The translations under genes and the position numbers were made by a program. Below the pieces are notes generated by a model. It was not told the DNA's origin. It saw only the letters and a list, made by a program, of their open reading frames with translations, and did no database searches. Shown piece by piece: positions 7,595-15,488 of a stretch of 22,249 nucleotides of DNA. Origin of the DNA: an uncultured Propionibacteriaceae bacterium (GTDB taxonomy: Bacteria > Actinomycetota > Actinomycetes > Propionibacteriales > Propionibacteriaceae); assembly GCA_938012815.1 (NCBI GenBank), contig CALLVV010000023.1, positions 1 through 22,249 of the forward strand. The letters are read 5' to 3'. The first letter of the stretch is position 1. Each line of letters begins with the position of its first letter.

Positions 7595-8176
7595 TCAGCC
7601 CTCCCGGAACACCCGGGCCAGGGAGGACAACCCGCGGTCCATGTATTCCTCCAAGGAGCTCGACGCCCCGTCCTTCTGCCAGCTCAAGGTGGCGGACAGC
7701 ATCCCGTTCAGCAGCGCCGCCACTATGAATCGCGCTTCCATCTCGTCATAACGCCCTCCCGTCACGACGGCCTCGACCACCCGCTCCGAGAGTTTCGTCA
7801 GGTACAGCCCGACGGCCGCCCGGATACCCTCGTGCGATGCCCACAGCTTCGTCCTGGCCAGGGTGATGTCAAGGTCGTGGTGGAAGTGTTCCTCGATCAT
7901 GCCGCCCATGCCCTTGTCGAGAGCGCCCAGGACCGTCGCCCCGGATTCGAGCTCCGCCAGTATCGTCCCGAAAACAGCATCGTCGTACTCATCCCGGAAC
8001 ACGAGCCCTTCCTTGGTCCCGAAGTAGCGGTAGACGCTCGACTGCGACACATCGGCCGCTTCGGCCACCTGTTCGACCGTGACGTTGTCGAAACCCTTCT
8101 CCTCGAACAAGGCGAAAGCCGTGTGTTGGATGTGCCGCATGGCGGCCTGTTTCTTGCGTTGCCTGAGTCCTGCCAC
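7595..8176 (-). CDS. TetR/AcrR-family repressor
   Basis: 193 residues from the GTG at 8176. This start is preferred because AAGGGG lies six bases upstream and the family begins right there with RQRKKQAAMRHIQHTAFALFEEKGF. The helix-turn-helix is VTVEQVAEAADVSQSSVYRYFGTKEGLV, very close to consensus. The C-terminal helical domain (from about residue 65) would bind an inducer and dimerise. It is divergent from the ABC exporter genes with a gap of 76 bases, and a palindrome at 8260-8283 is the obvious operator. The likely job is to repress the exporter and perhaps its own operon with the hydrolase until a toxic compound binds. Confidence 0.9.
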   Translation of the reverse strand: MAGLRQRKKQAAMRHIQHTAFALFEEKGFDNVTVEQVAEAADVSQSSVYRYFGTKEGLVFRDEYDDAVFGTILAELESGATVLGALDKGMGGMIEEHFHHDLDITLARTKLWASHEGIRAAVGLYLTKLSERVVEAVVTGGRYDEMEARFIVAALLNGMLSATLSWQKDGASSSLEEYMDRGLSSLARVFREG

Positions 8177-8252
8177 TGCGACCCCTTCCCTGTCCTGGTC
8201 CACGATCCTGCCACAGGCTGGCACCGCGACCGAGGAGGTGTACCATCGCCAC

Positions 8253-9170
8253 ATGCGACAGTCACTTTCAATTGATACTGACTTTCCTATTGTGTTGGAG
8301 GATGCGGCCAAGCGTTTCGGCAGCGTCCAGGCGCTCGCAGGCCTCGACCTGAGAGTCCGGCGCGGAACCGTGCATGGTTTCCTCGGGCCGAACGGCGCGG
8401 GAAAGTCGACCGCGATCCGGGCCCTTCTGGGTCAGATCCGCCTGAACAGCGGAAGGGCCGCGGTGTTCGGGGCCGACCCCTGGCGCTCCGCCCCGCTGAT
8501 CCACGAGCACATCGCCTACGTTCCCGGCGACACCGTCCTGTGGCCCGGGCTCACGGGCGGCGAGTGCATCGACCTGATGGGGCGTCTCCAGGGCAGCCAG
8601 GACCGGAGACGACGCGACCAGCTAATCGAGCGTTTCGAGCTCGATCCCCGGCGCCGGGTCGGTGGTTATTCCAAGGGCAACAGGCAGAAGGTGGCCTTGA
8701 TCTCGGCCCTGGCGACCCGGGCCCGCCTGCTACTGCTGGACGAGCCGACCTCCGGCCTGGACCCAGTGATGGAACGCCGTTTCGTGGAAACGATCCGAGA
8801 GATCGCCGCCGAGGGTCGCACGATCCTGTTGAGCAGTCACATCATGAGCGAGGTGGAGTTGCTCTGTCATGAAGTGACGATCATCCGGGCCGGGCGCGCC
8901 ATCGTCACCGACTCCCTCGACAATCTCAGGGACCAGGCCCGCGTGCGCATCGGGGCGCGGCTCGATCACCCGTTGCCCGACGGGGTCCTCCCGGAGGGAG
9001 TGGTTCATAAGACGAACGACGATCCGCTGCGGCTGGATCTCTCAGTGCCGTCCGATGAGGTGATGCCGGTCGTCTCGGCGCTCGTGTCATCGGCTCCCCA
9101 CGGGTTGACCGTAACCCCCGCGAACTTGGACGACCTGTTCTGGCAGCGCTACGAAGGGAGCATCCGATGA
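8253..9170 (+). CDS. ABC transporter ATP-binding protein (ABC-2 exporter)
   Basis: 305 residues from ATG 8253. Walker A is GPNGAGKST at 45-53, the signature is YSKGNRQ at about 139-145 and Walker B LLLLDEPTSGLDP follows at about 159-171. The H-loop is in LLSSHIMSEVE. The C-terminal 80 residues form the accessory domain common in drug and antibiotic exporters. GAGGAGG at 8232-8238 is 14 bases before this ATG, a long spacing. GTG 8292 is an alternative that keeps the whole ABC domain and leaves the palindrome outside the gene. Its stop overlaps the permease start as ATGA, and together they form an exporter complex at the membrane. The substrate is unknown, but the linked TetR and hydrolase suggest a xenobiotic or antibiotic. 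Confidence 0.9.
   Translation: MRQSLSIDTDFPIVLEDAAKRFGSVQALAGLDLRVRRGTVHGFLGPNGAGKSTAIRALLGQIRLNSGRAAVFGADPWRSAPLIHEHIAYVPGDTVLWPGLTGGECIDLMGRLQGSQDRRRRDQLIERFELDPRRRVGGYSKGNRQKVALISALATRARLLLLDEPTSGLDPVMERRFVETIREIAAEGRTILLSSHIMSEVELLCHEVTIIRAGRAIVTDSLDNLRDQARVRIGARLDHPLPDGVLPEGVVHKTNDDPLRLDLSVPSDEVMPVVSALVSSAPHGLTVTPANLDDLFWQRYEGSIR
8260..8283. promoter_or_regulatory. 24-bp palindrome, candidate TetR operator
   Basis: AGTCA (8260-8264) and TGACT (8279-8283) flank a central CAATTG (8269-8274) on the same dyad axis. Ten of twelve base pairs across the dyad match. Size and AT-rich core fit TetR-family operators. It lies just inside the annotated 5' end of the ABC ATPase gene. Either the repressor binds within the first codons, or the true start is the GTG at 8292. 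Confidence 0.6.
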
Positions 9171-10744
9171 GGTCCGGTTCGGGGGTGTGGGCCCTGCTCA
9201 GGATGCAGTGGCGCACCGCCTGGTTCTGGTTGCTCCTGTCCCCCACACTGCTGGCGGCCCTGGTCGTCGCCATCGCTTCCGGGGTGAAGGATCTGTACGG
9301 CGAGGAGACCGAGCGGACGATCTATGCGGCAACCATGGGGGCCTCCCCCGCTCAGATCGCCATGAACGGTCGTGGTTACGACCTGGACGTTCTGGGTGGT
9401 ATCGCCGCTTACGAGGTCGGTTTCATGGGGCAGTTGCTCCTTCCCCTGGTCGGTGTACTGCTGGCCGTCCGTCTCACCCGCGCCCCTGAGTCCAATGGCG
9501 TGTTGGAGCTGCTGACCTCCACCCGCGTCCACAGGACCGCGGTGCCGGCCGCGGCGTTCATGAGTCTGGTCATCTCATGGGCGGTGTTCGGTCTGGGGTG
9601 CTGGGCCGGTTTGGTGATGCTGGAATACCCGGCGACGGGCAGCGTCGGTTATTCGCTGGCCATGGCCGGGTTCGGCCTGGCCTGGTCCGGGGTGGGTCTG
9701 CTGACCGCCCAGGTGGCCAGCACACCGCGGGCCGCGAATGGCCTGGGCCTTCTGCTGGCCCTTGCCGGCTACCTGGTCAGGATGATCGTGGACTCGCAGA
9801 ACTGGCCCGGTGTCTGGGTCTCCCCGATGAGCTGGGTGGTCGAGGTCCGCCCCTGGGACGACCTGCGCTGGCCGCCTCTGCTCTCGCTGTTGCTGCTGGC
9901 CGCAGGAGGCGCGGCCGCCGCCGCGCTGGGCACGGCCAACCGCGACCTCGGCTCCGGGCTGCTTCCCGCTCGGCTCGGCCGTTCCGGGGCGGGGCCTCTG
10001 CTGTCCCGGCCTGCCGGGCTCGCGTGGCGTTCCACACGCGGGGCGGTACTGGGCTGGTTGATGGGAGCGGTGATCTGGGTCGCACTTCTGGGGTTGATGA
10101 CCGACGATTTCACCAGCACGATCGCGGCGAATCCCAATCTGCTGGCGGCCCTCGGAGGGAAAGCGGACGACCTGGCCCCGCAGATCGGTCTGCTGCTCGC
10201 CTCGGTCATGGCCACCGCCGCCGGGCTCGCCGTGACCTTGAGGTTCGCCTCGGAGGAGTCCCGGGCCCGCCTCGGGTTGCTGCTGTCCGGAAGGATCAGC
10301 CGGTGGGGTTGGTGGCTCGGATGGAACGGCCTGGCGTTGTTCGTCACCGCTTCGGTGCTGATGCTCTCCGCCGCCGCGCTCGGGATTTGTCAGTGGTGGG
10401 CGACGGGCGATCCGGCAGCGCTGGGAGACGACCTGGCCGCAGGTTCCGCCTTCCTGGCCCCCGCACTCGCCATGGTGGGGTTCGGCTCCCTGCTCATCGG
10501 AGTGGCTCCGCACTTGGGTTTCCTGTCCTGGGGGTTTCCCATCTGGACATTGATCGTCGGGATGCTCGCGGAGATCTTGCAGCTGCCCGGTTGGGCACGA
10601 CGGTTCTCCCCCCTCGATTGGGTCGGTCACCTTCCGGGCGAGACGGCCAACGGCGCCGCGGTGCTGCTGCTCGCCACGGGCACCGCGGTCGCGGTCCTGG
10701 CCGGAGGATACACGCTCGACCGCCGTGATCTGCTGCATGGTTGA
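9167..10744 (+). CDS. ABC-2 type exporter permease, large two-half form
   Basis: 525 residues with roughly 12 membrane segments arranged as two repeats, each starting with a cytoplasmic amphipathic stretch (WALLRMQWRTAWFWL and LAWRSTRGAVLGWLMG). This double-length architecture matches actinobacterial exporter permeases that are annotated as polyketide or antibiotic exporters. One chain would supply both transmembrane halves for a dimer of the upstream ATPase. The N-terminal ATG is within the ATGA overlap with the ATPase gene. Hydrophobic Leu, Ala and Gly dominate and the loop PESNGVLELLTSTRV is typical of the coupling region. Confidence 0.85.
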   Translation: MRSGSGVWALLRMQWRTAWFWLLLSPTLLAALVVAIASGVKDLYGEETERTIYAATMGASPAQIAMNGRGYDLDVLGGIAAYEVGFMGQLLLPLVGVLLAVRLTRAPESNGVLELLTSTRVHRTAVPAAAFMSLVISWAVFGLGCWAGLVMLEYPATGSVGYSLAMAGFGLAWSGVGLLTAQVASTPRAANGLGLLLALAGYLVRMIVDSQNWPGVWVSPMSWVVEVRPWDDLRWPPLLSLLLLAAGGAAAAALGTANRDLGSGLLPARLGRSGAGPLLSRPAGLAWRSTRGAVLGWLMGAVIWVALLGLMTDDFTSTIAANPNLLAALGGKADDLAPQIGLLLASVMATAAGLAVTLRFASEESRARLGLLLSGRISRWGWWLGWNGLALFVTASVLMLSAAALGICQWWATGDPAALGDDLAAGSAFLAPALAMVGFGSLLIGVAPHLGFLSWGFPIWTLIVGMLAEILQLPGWARRFSPLDWVGHLPGETANGAAVLLLATGTAVAVLAGGYTLDRRDLLHG

Positions 10745-10764
10745 ACGGCCGGGCCTGCTCAAGC

Positions 10765-10778
10765 GCACGGCGCCGTGC
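10765..10778. terminator. GC-rich palindrome after the exporter operon
   Basis: GCACGGCGCCGTGC is a perfect 14-base palindrome 21 bases after the permease stop. A second short repeat (GTGC...GCAC) follows immediately. It could end the exporter transcript, but there is no T-run and the strength is uncertain. Confidence 0.3.
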
Positions 10779-10837
10779 TCCGGGCACAGGTGCCGTTGCC
10801 CCAGGACGATGCCCATGTGCACAACCATCCGATGGTG

Positions 10838-10924
10838 CTACGGACCGCTCAGGAGCACGATGGCGACGCCGAGCAGGAGGGCCACCGCACCGAGGATCCC
10901 CCACGCCCTCGTCTCCATACCCAT
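10838..10924 (-). CDS. Possible tiny single-helix membrane protein
   Basis: A 28-codon minus-strand ORF: MGMETRAW followed by the hydrophobic run GILGAVALLLGVAIVLLSGP and a stop. The composition is exactly that of a one-span membrane peptide, and such miniproteins are common in actinobacteria. No clear ribosome-binding site precedes either ATG. The frame is open further upstream (to 11089), but that part looks non-coding and would overlap the dehydratase start. It may be spurious. Confidence 0.25.
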   Translation of the reverse strand: MGMETRAWGILGAVALLLGVAIVLLSGP

Positions 10925-11080
10925 CGACTCGCCAACCCCCGGTTCTGAAACCAACCGGTCCACGGCACAGCTCCGCTCCGGACACCTCACCGCCCTCATC
11001 CCATTTGCCGAGACACCGATGTGGGGTGGCGCGGTTTCCCCGGTTCTCTGGCCCTGAGCGTCTCCAAGTGGAACAATTGA

Positions 11081-12682
11081 GTGATGCACGCACTCTCGGT
11101 ATCAGCAACGAGATCGGCCTCGTCGGTTTCCCCACGCCCGCTCTCCGTGGTCGATCTGTTCCGCGTGGGCATCGGTCCTTCTTCCTCTCACACAGTTGGA
11201 CCGATGCGCGCCGGGGTGGCCTTCGCCTCGGAGCTGGCGGGATCGCCGCGAGCGAACGAGGTCAGACACATCACCGTCGACCTGTTCGGTTCCCTGGGGG
11301 CGACGGGTCGCGGTCACAGCACAGACCGGGCCGTCCTGCTGGGTCTCGCAGGTCACGCCCCCGAGACCGTGTCGATTCCCGAGGTCGAATCCCTGCTGCC
11401 GGCTCTGGCCGACTCGGGCCGGCTGCCCTTGGCCGGGATCGCGCAGGTACCGTTCGACATCGCCAAGGACATGCGTTTCGTCCCCAGGACGGTACTGCCC
11501 TACCACGTCAATGCCCTGACGATCACCACCTGCAACGCCGTCGGCGAGGTGTTGCTGCGCCGCACCTACTACTCGATAGGTGGCGGGTTCGTCATGGAGC
11601 AGACCAATGACGACCCTCAGGCCCCGCTGGTGCGTCCCTTGGATCGGGCGGTCGCGGATGAGGATTCTCCTCAGCCCAATCTTCCCCACTCTTTCAACAA
11701 GGCCATGGAATTGTTGAACGCCTGCAACAGGTCCGGCCTGTCGATCGCCCAGCTGGTCTACGAGAACGAGATCGCCATGCGACCCGAGGAAGAGGTGGAT
11801 GCCTACCTCGATCTCGTCGCGAACACGATGTTCGACTGCATCGACGCGGGGCTCCAGGAACATGGGATCCTGCCCGGCGGTCTCAACGTGCTGCGCCGCG
11901 CCGGAACCCTGGCGAAGCGGCTGCGTGAACGCGAGGCCTGCCAGCCCCGTGAGCTCCCGGACTCCATGGAATGGGCCGCCACCTACGCAGACCCGATGCG
12001 GGCAATGGACTGGGTGAATCTCTACGCCCTGGCGGTCAACGAGGAGAACGCGGCCGGCCATCGCGTGGTCACCGCCCCGACGAACGGCGCGGCCGGCGTG
12101 ATTCCTGCCGTCATCGGGTTCCTGACCTGTTACTGCCCGGAGGCCGGAGTGCCCTTCGGGATGTTCACTCCCCTCGACCAAGATGGCCGTTTCCCCTTCC
12201 GTCTCTCCCCAGCGGACCGGGAGGGAAACAGGGCGAAGAGACGCCAGGCGGTGCACCGTTTCCTGCTGGGTGCCGCCGCCATCGGCTCCCTCATCAAGAC
12301 GAACGCCTCCATCGCAGGTGCGGAGGTCGGCTGCCAGGGTGAGGTCGGTTCGGCCTCCGCCATGGCGGCCGCGGGCCTCGCGCAGGCCCTGGGTGGCACG
12401 CCCCGCCAGGTGGAGAACGCGGCAGAGATCGCCATGGAACATTCACTGGGACTCACCTGCGACCCGGTCGCCGGGTTGGTGCAGATTCCCTGCATCGAAC
12501 GAAATGCCATCGCTGCCAGCAAGGCCATCAACGCGGCCCGCATGGCCATGTGGGGGGACGGACGCCACACTGTGAGCCTGGATGTCGTGATCGAGACGAT
12601 GCGCCAGACCGGCAAGGACATGCTCTCGAAATACAAGGAGACCTCGGAGGGCGGACTGGCCGTCAACGTCGTGGAGTGCTGA
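11081..12682 (+). CDS. sdaA: L-serine ammonia-lyase, single-chain Fe-S type
   Basis: Converts L-serine to pyruvate and ammonia in the cytoplasm with an oxygen-labile [4Fe-4S] cluster, no PLP. The beta domain begins SVVDLFRVGIGPSSSHTVGPMRAG and includes GxLGATGRGHSTDRAV. The alpha domain has VTAPTNGAAGVIPAV, NASIAGAEVGCQGEVG and EHSLGLTCDPVAGLVQIPCIERNA. Cys418, Cys460, Cys471 and the C-terminal Cys533 are spaced 42, 11 and 62 apart. As I recall, this matches Legionella type 2 enzyme Cys343, 385, 396 and 458, the last being the C-terminal 'tail-in-mouth' residue. The chain is 533 residues, about 75 longer than usual. Part of the excess is an insertion of roughly 35 residues after TCYCPE (residues 354-389, charged and Pro/Arg-rich). 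GTG 11081 and ATG 11084 are adjacent possible starts. Confidence 0.95.
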   Translation: MMHALSVSATRSASSVSPRPLSVVDLFRVGIGPSSSHTVGPMRAGVAFASELAGSPRANEVRHITVDLFGSLGATGRGHSTDRAVLLGLAGHAPETVSIPEVESLLPALADSGRLPLAGIAQVPFDIAKDMRFVPRTVLPYHVNALTITTCNAVGEVLLRRTYYSIGGGFVMEQTNDDPQAPLVRPLDRAVADEDSPQPNLPHSFNKAMELLNACNRSGLSIAQLVYENEIAMRPEEEVDAYLDLVANTMFDCIDAGLQEHGILPGGLNVLRRAGTLAKRLREREACQPRELPDSMEWAATYADPMRAMDWVNLYALAVNEENAAGHRVVTAPTNGAAGVIPAVIGFLTCYCPEAGVPFGMFTPLDQDGRFPFRLSPADREGNRAKRRQAVHRFLLGAAAIGSLIKTNASIAGAEVGCQGEVGSASAMAAAGLAQALGGTPRQVENAAEIAMEHSLGLTCDPVAGLVQIPCIERNAIAASKAINAARMAMWGDGRHTVSLDVVIETMRQTGKDMLSKYKETSEGGLAVNVVEC

Positions 12683-12764
12683 AACCGCATCCTCCCGGGC
12701 CATGTCCAGCGGCCAGGCGGGAAACTCTCGTGGGAAATGTTGTCTTGGGTGGATGATAGGGCTC

Positions 12765-13820
12765 ATGACACATGCACGATCCGATTCCCCCGCGACGAGG
12801 GGCCCGGTTCCCTCCTGGGTTGGGCGCGTGCTCCCCGGGTGTGTGTTGTGTCTGGCCGCCGCCGGAATCAGCTACGCAGTCAACCTGTTCCTGCCCGGCG
12901 TCAGCGCGTTGATCATCGCGATCGTGCTGGGGGTGCTCCTGACCAATGTCGTCCACCTGCCGGATGTCCTCTCCCCCGGTATTGACTTCTCGGCGAAGAA
13001 GCTGCTGCGCGCGGGAATCATCCTTCTCGGGCTCAAGTTGTCGCTGACCAGCATCATCAACCTGGGTGTGCCGATGCTGCTGGTGGTCGCGTGCATAGTC
13101 ACGGGCGGAATGCTGGGAACGGTTCTGTTGGGAAGACTGCTGCGGGTTCCCCCGAATCTCTCCTTGCTGATCGCCTGTGGATTCTCCATCTGCGGGGCCG
13201 CCGCCGTGGCGGGGGCCGCCGGGGTCACCGATCCGGACGATGAGGCCGAGGAGGACACCATCACGGCGGTGGCGCTGGTGGTGATCTTCGGAACCCTGAT
13301 GATTCCCCTCGTGCCGCTCGTCGCGGGCCTGCTCGGCCTGGATGTCGTGGCCGCCGGAAAATGGGCGGGCGGCTCCACCCACGAGATCGCCCAGGTGGTG
13401 GCGATCGGGGGTGTGATCGGCGGTGGGGCGCTGGCCGTCGCGGTCGTCGTCAAACTCGCCCGTGTGCTGCTGCTGGCGCCCGTGATCGCAGTCCTGAGTT
13501 TCCGGCAGCGCCGGCTTCAACGATCGGACGTACCCGGGCGGCAGGCGTCGCGCACGAAGCTTCCCCCGATCGTGCCGCCTTTCATCCTCGGGTTCCTGGC
13601 GATGGTGCTGCTGCGTTCCTTCGTGGCGTTGCCGGGGGCGGCGCTGGGCGCCGGTGAGACGTTGCAGACCCTGCTGCTGGCGGCCGCCATGTTCGGGCTG
13701 GGGTGCGGGGTTAGGGTCAGGAATCTCCTGAAGGTCGGCCTGCGGCCCTTTGGCCTGGCGGCCGCATCGACGCTGCTGGTCGCGGTGATCGCCCACGCCG
13801 GGGTCGCGCTGGCCGGCTGA
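12765..13820 (+). CDS. YeiH-family (UPF0324) membrane protein, putative sulfate/anion exporter
   Basis: 351 residues with about 10 membrane segments. Family hallmarks are visible: KKLLRAGIILLGLKLSL, FSICGAAAVAGAAG, the TAVALVVIFGTLMIPLVPL helix, a WAGGSTHEIAQVVAIG loop and the final GLGCGVRVRNLLKVGLRPF. The E. coli homologue is YeiH; members have been proposed to move sulfonate- or sulfate-like anions, but the substrate is not firmly known. The ATG at 12765 leaves a short polar N-terminus. An in-frame ATG at 12753 and a frame open to 12702 are alternatives. No LysR partner (as in yeiE-yeiH) lies nearby. Confidence 0.85.
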   Translation: MTHARSDSPATRGPVPSWVGRVLPGCVLCLAAAGISYAVNLFLPGVSALIIAIVLGVLLTNVVHLPDVLSPGIDFSAKKLLRAGIILLGLKLSLTSIINLGVPMLLVVACIVTGGMLGTVLLGRLLRVPPNLSLLIACGFSICGAAAVAGAAGVTDPDDEAEEDTITAVALVVIFGTLMIPLVPLVAGLLGLDVVAAGKWAGGSTHEIAQVVAIGGVIGGGALAVAVVVKLARVLLLAPVIAVLSFRQRRLQRSDVPGRQASRTKLPPIVPPFILGFLAMVLLRSFVALPGAALGAGETLQTLLLAAAMFGLGCGVRVRNLLKVGLRPFGLAAASTLLVAVIAHAGVALAG

Positions 13821-13850
13821 GACCAGGGGCAGGTCAATCCACCATCACGG

Positions 13851-13870
13851 TTTCCCGGCCACGCGGGAAA
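13851..13870. terminator. Hairpin between convergent yeiH-like and LCM methyltransferase genes
   Basis: TTTCCCG (13851-13857) and CGGGAAA (13864-13870) form a perfect 7-bp stem with a 6-base loop. Its flanking A and T bases would give a short U-run in one or both directions. It is placed 31 bases after the YeiH-type stop and about 93 bases after the opposing gene, as expected for a bidirectional terminator. Confidence 0.55.
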
Positions 13871-13963
13871 AGGGTCGCAGCAGCGGCCGGCCCTTCCTGT
13901 GTTCGCCGATCATCTGCCGTCCCCGCGTCAAGGCCTTTCCTCCCCGGCCCGTGGCCCGGGGCC

Positions 13964-14776
13964 TCAGCTTTTCCTTCCCAGAAGTTTGAGATGCACGATG
14001 ATCGTGCGGCGTTTGCGGTCGGCCACCATCATTGCGATGCGCGATCCGATCTTGAGTCTTCTCCTGACGCCGGGCTCCATGTCCTTGAAGAAAGGACGTT
14101 GTTCGAGCAGTTCCGCCCCGCATGCGCGGGCGAATGCCTCCGGGTCGTTGATGTAGAAGTTCATCGGGGCGGTGGTGTTCCTGGTCTTCTTGACGTATCT
14201 GTTGGCGTACCTCATGCCCACCTTGTCCGTAGCGTCGAACACCAGTTCACTGCCCGGCAGGGATTCCCCGAGTTTCCGGGCGAGACCGATGACGTCGTCT
14301 TCGCGGAAGTACTGGAACACGCCCGAGGCCATGAACAGTGTCGGGATCGATGAATCGATGCGTGGAAGCCAGTCGAGGGAGAGGACATCGCAACCGATCA
14401 GGACCTCGCCGGGGCCTTTGGGAATCACCTTCTCCCTGGCCTCGATGACCTCGGGCAGGTCGATCTCGTAGAACCTCGCGTCGCAATCCGCCAGCCGGAA
14501 GGCGGCTGTTTCCAGCCCGGCCCCGAGGTTGACGACGTTGCACTCCCCGCTTCTTCCGGCGAATTCCCTGACGATCCGATCCAAATTGCGGTATCGCGCC
14601 ACCGAGGCCAGATACATGTACTCCGAAGATGATCTCCGGATACCGTCGCCGGGAACAAAGTTTTCGAGCGACAGCGCCTTCTCGTCATAGAAGTACTCCA
14701 AGAATCTCCTGGACACGTGGATCCGCGCGACCAGCGGAATGAACAGTGTGTCGGCAACGCCTTGCAGATCGCGCAT
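13964..14776 (-). CDS. Leucine-carboxyl-methyltransferase-family (LCM/PPM1) O-methyltransferase
   Basis: 270 residues. The N-terminal helical part (MRDLQGVADTLFIPLVARIHVSRRF, YFYDEKAL) leads into motif I NVVNLGAGLETAAFRL, motif II FYEIDLPEVIEARE and TLFMASGVFQYF. These match the bacterial LCM group often annotated as 'O-methyltransferase involved in polyketide biosynthesis', which transfers methyl from SAM to carboxyl or hydroxyl groups of small molecules. ATG 14776 has AGGAG six bases upstream; the frame continues open upstream into noncoding sequence. The C-terminus is basic (RLKIGSRIAMMVADRKRRTIIVH). No biosynthetic genes surround it, so the substrate is unknown. It marks the last gene of ordinary, high-GC chromosome before the accessory stretch. 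Confidence 0.8.
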   Translation of the reverse strand: MRDLQGVADTLFIPLVARIHVSRRFLEYFYDEKALSLENFVPGDGIRRSSSEYMYLASVARYRNLDRIVREFAGRSGECNVVNLGAGLETAAFRLADCDARFYEIDLPEVIEAREKVIPKGPGEVLIGCDVLSLDWLPRIDSSIPTLFMASGVFQYFREDDVIGLARKLGESLPGSELVFDATDKVGMRYANRYVKKTRNTTAPMNFYINDPEAFARACGAELLEQRPFFKDMEPGVRRRLKIGSRIAMMVADRKRRTIIVHLKLLGRKS

Positions 14777-15488
14777 CACGCACTCCTCTTCGTCCATCCC
14801 ATGGTAGAAACAAGCGCCTCGCGTGTCGATACCCGCTCCGGGGTCCGGGACTCCCCGGCCCCTCCCGCACGCGAGCTTCACGGCATCTGCCGGGGCCCTG
14901 AGAGCATGAGGTGGAGTTATGCCCGAACGCTTGAGCATCGAGAGTCTGCGGTAAGCCCGGGCAGTCGCCGAGACAGGATCGTTCAGCGCAGCCGCGCGCC
15001 AACGGGGTGACACAGCCCGCCCTGTCGAGTGGCATCTCGAGACTCGAGAAGCACTTGGGCGGGCGTCTTTTCGACCGTTCGTCACGAAGCATCGCCCCCA
15101 CACCGATGTCGGCCAACGCTCGTTTGGTGCGGGCATCGTCGCCTTCGTTGGCCTGAGGGCGGCCTTCGACGGGGTACGGTTCCGGCTGACCTGGTCTTCT
15201 TGGATGCGGTCTTCTTCTTGCGAAAGGAGCCTGAAAGCTCCTGTCGTCAGTAAGCGTACCGTGTTAATAGGCGCGGGTCGGGGTAGGAACGTGCGACGAC
15301 GTCCGCACATATCCTCCACCGTAGCGATCTGCCTTGAAACTCATTCGGGCGTGATATAATCCGCTCTCGCCCGGTGGGATCACTTGACACCACGCAGCAG
15401 CCCACCCCCGGCAAGCTGATCCATATCGCGACATCGGGCCACGAATGCTGGGCACACGCGCATCAAAGCTTGTCGGTTTGCCACCAGA
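14777..15488. other. Gene-poor stretch at the edge of accessory DNA
   Basis: About 710 bases in which no reading frame on either strand looks like a conserved protein. Open frames here are Arg/Ser/Pro-rich, typical of random high-GC sequence. Visible elements are a small hairpin AGGAGC/GCTCCT (near 15224-15241), a strong promoter-like sequence at 15334-15360 and a direct repeat near 15462. It may be scrambled remnants of mobile elements, but I recognise none. Confidence 0.5.
15334..15360 (+). promoter_or_regulatory. Strong promoter-like site inside an inverted repeat
   Basis: TTGAAA at 15334-15339, then a perfect extended -10 TGATATAAT at 15352-15360 with 15 bases between the boxes. CGGGCG (15346-15351) and CGCCCG (15368-15373) form an inverted repeat around the -10 and presumed start site, as for an operator. 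Downstream on this strand there is only a 41-codon ORF from GTG 15374 and then the antisense of the acetyltransferase gene, so its target is unclear. Confidence 0.45.

Larger units (their letters stand above)
10745..11080. other. Intergenic region between exporter and serine dehydratase
   Basis: About 336 bases without a convincing conserved gene. It holds the palindrome at 10765-10778 and one possible small minus-strand membrane-protein ORF (10838-10924). Bases just upstream of the dehydratase start (AACAATT, about 11071-11077) could be a -10 box for a near-leaderless transcript, but no good -35 is seen. Confidence 0.5.

Noticed and set aside
9575..10828. Long minus-strand frame opposite the ABC permease
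   Set aside because: Low-complexity Gln/Gly/Pro/Arg sequence with no domain; it is a shadow of the permease gene.
12663..13796. Long minus-strand frame opposite the YeiH-like gene
   Set aside because: Its composition (Gln, His, Arg, Asp and Gly-rich, no hydrophobic core) is the mirror image of a membrane-protein gene. The plus strand shows clear family motifs.
14777..15330. Possible transposase remnant in the gene-poor stretch
   Set aside because: I read the frames on both strands and none contained a DDE, serine-recombinase or other known motif that I could support.
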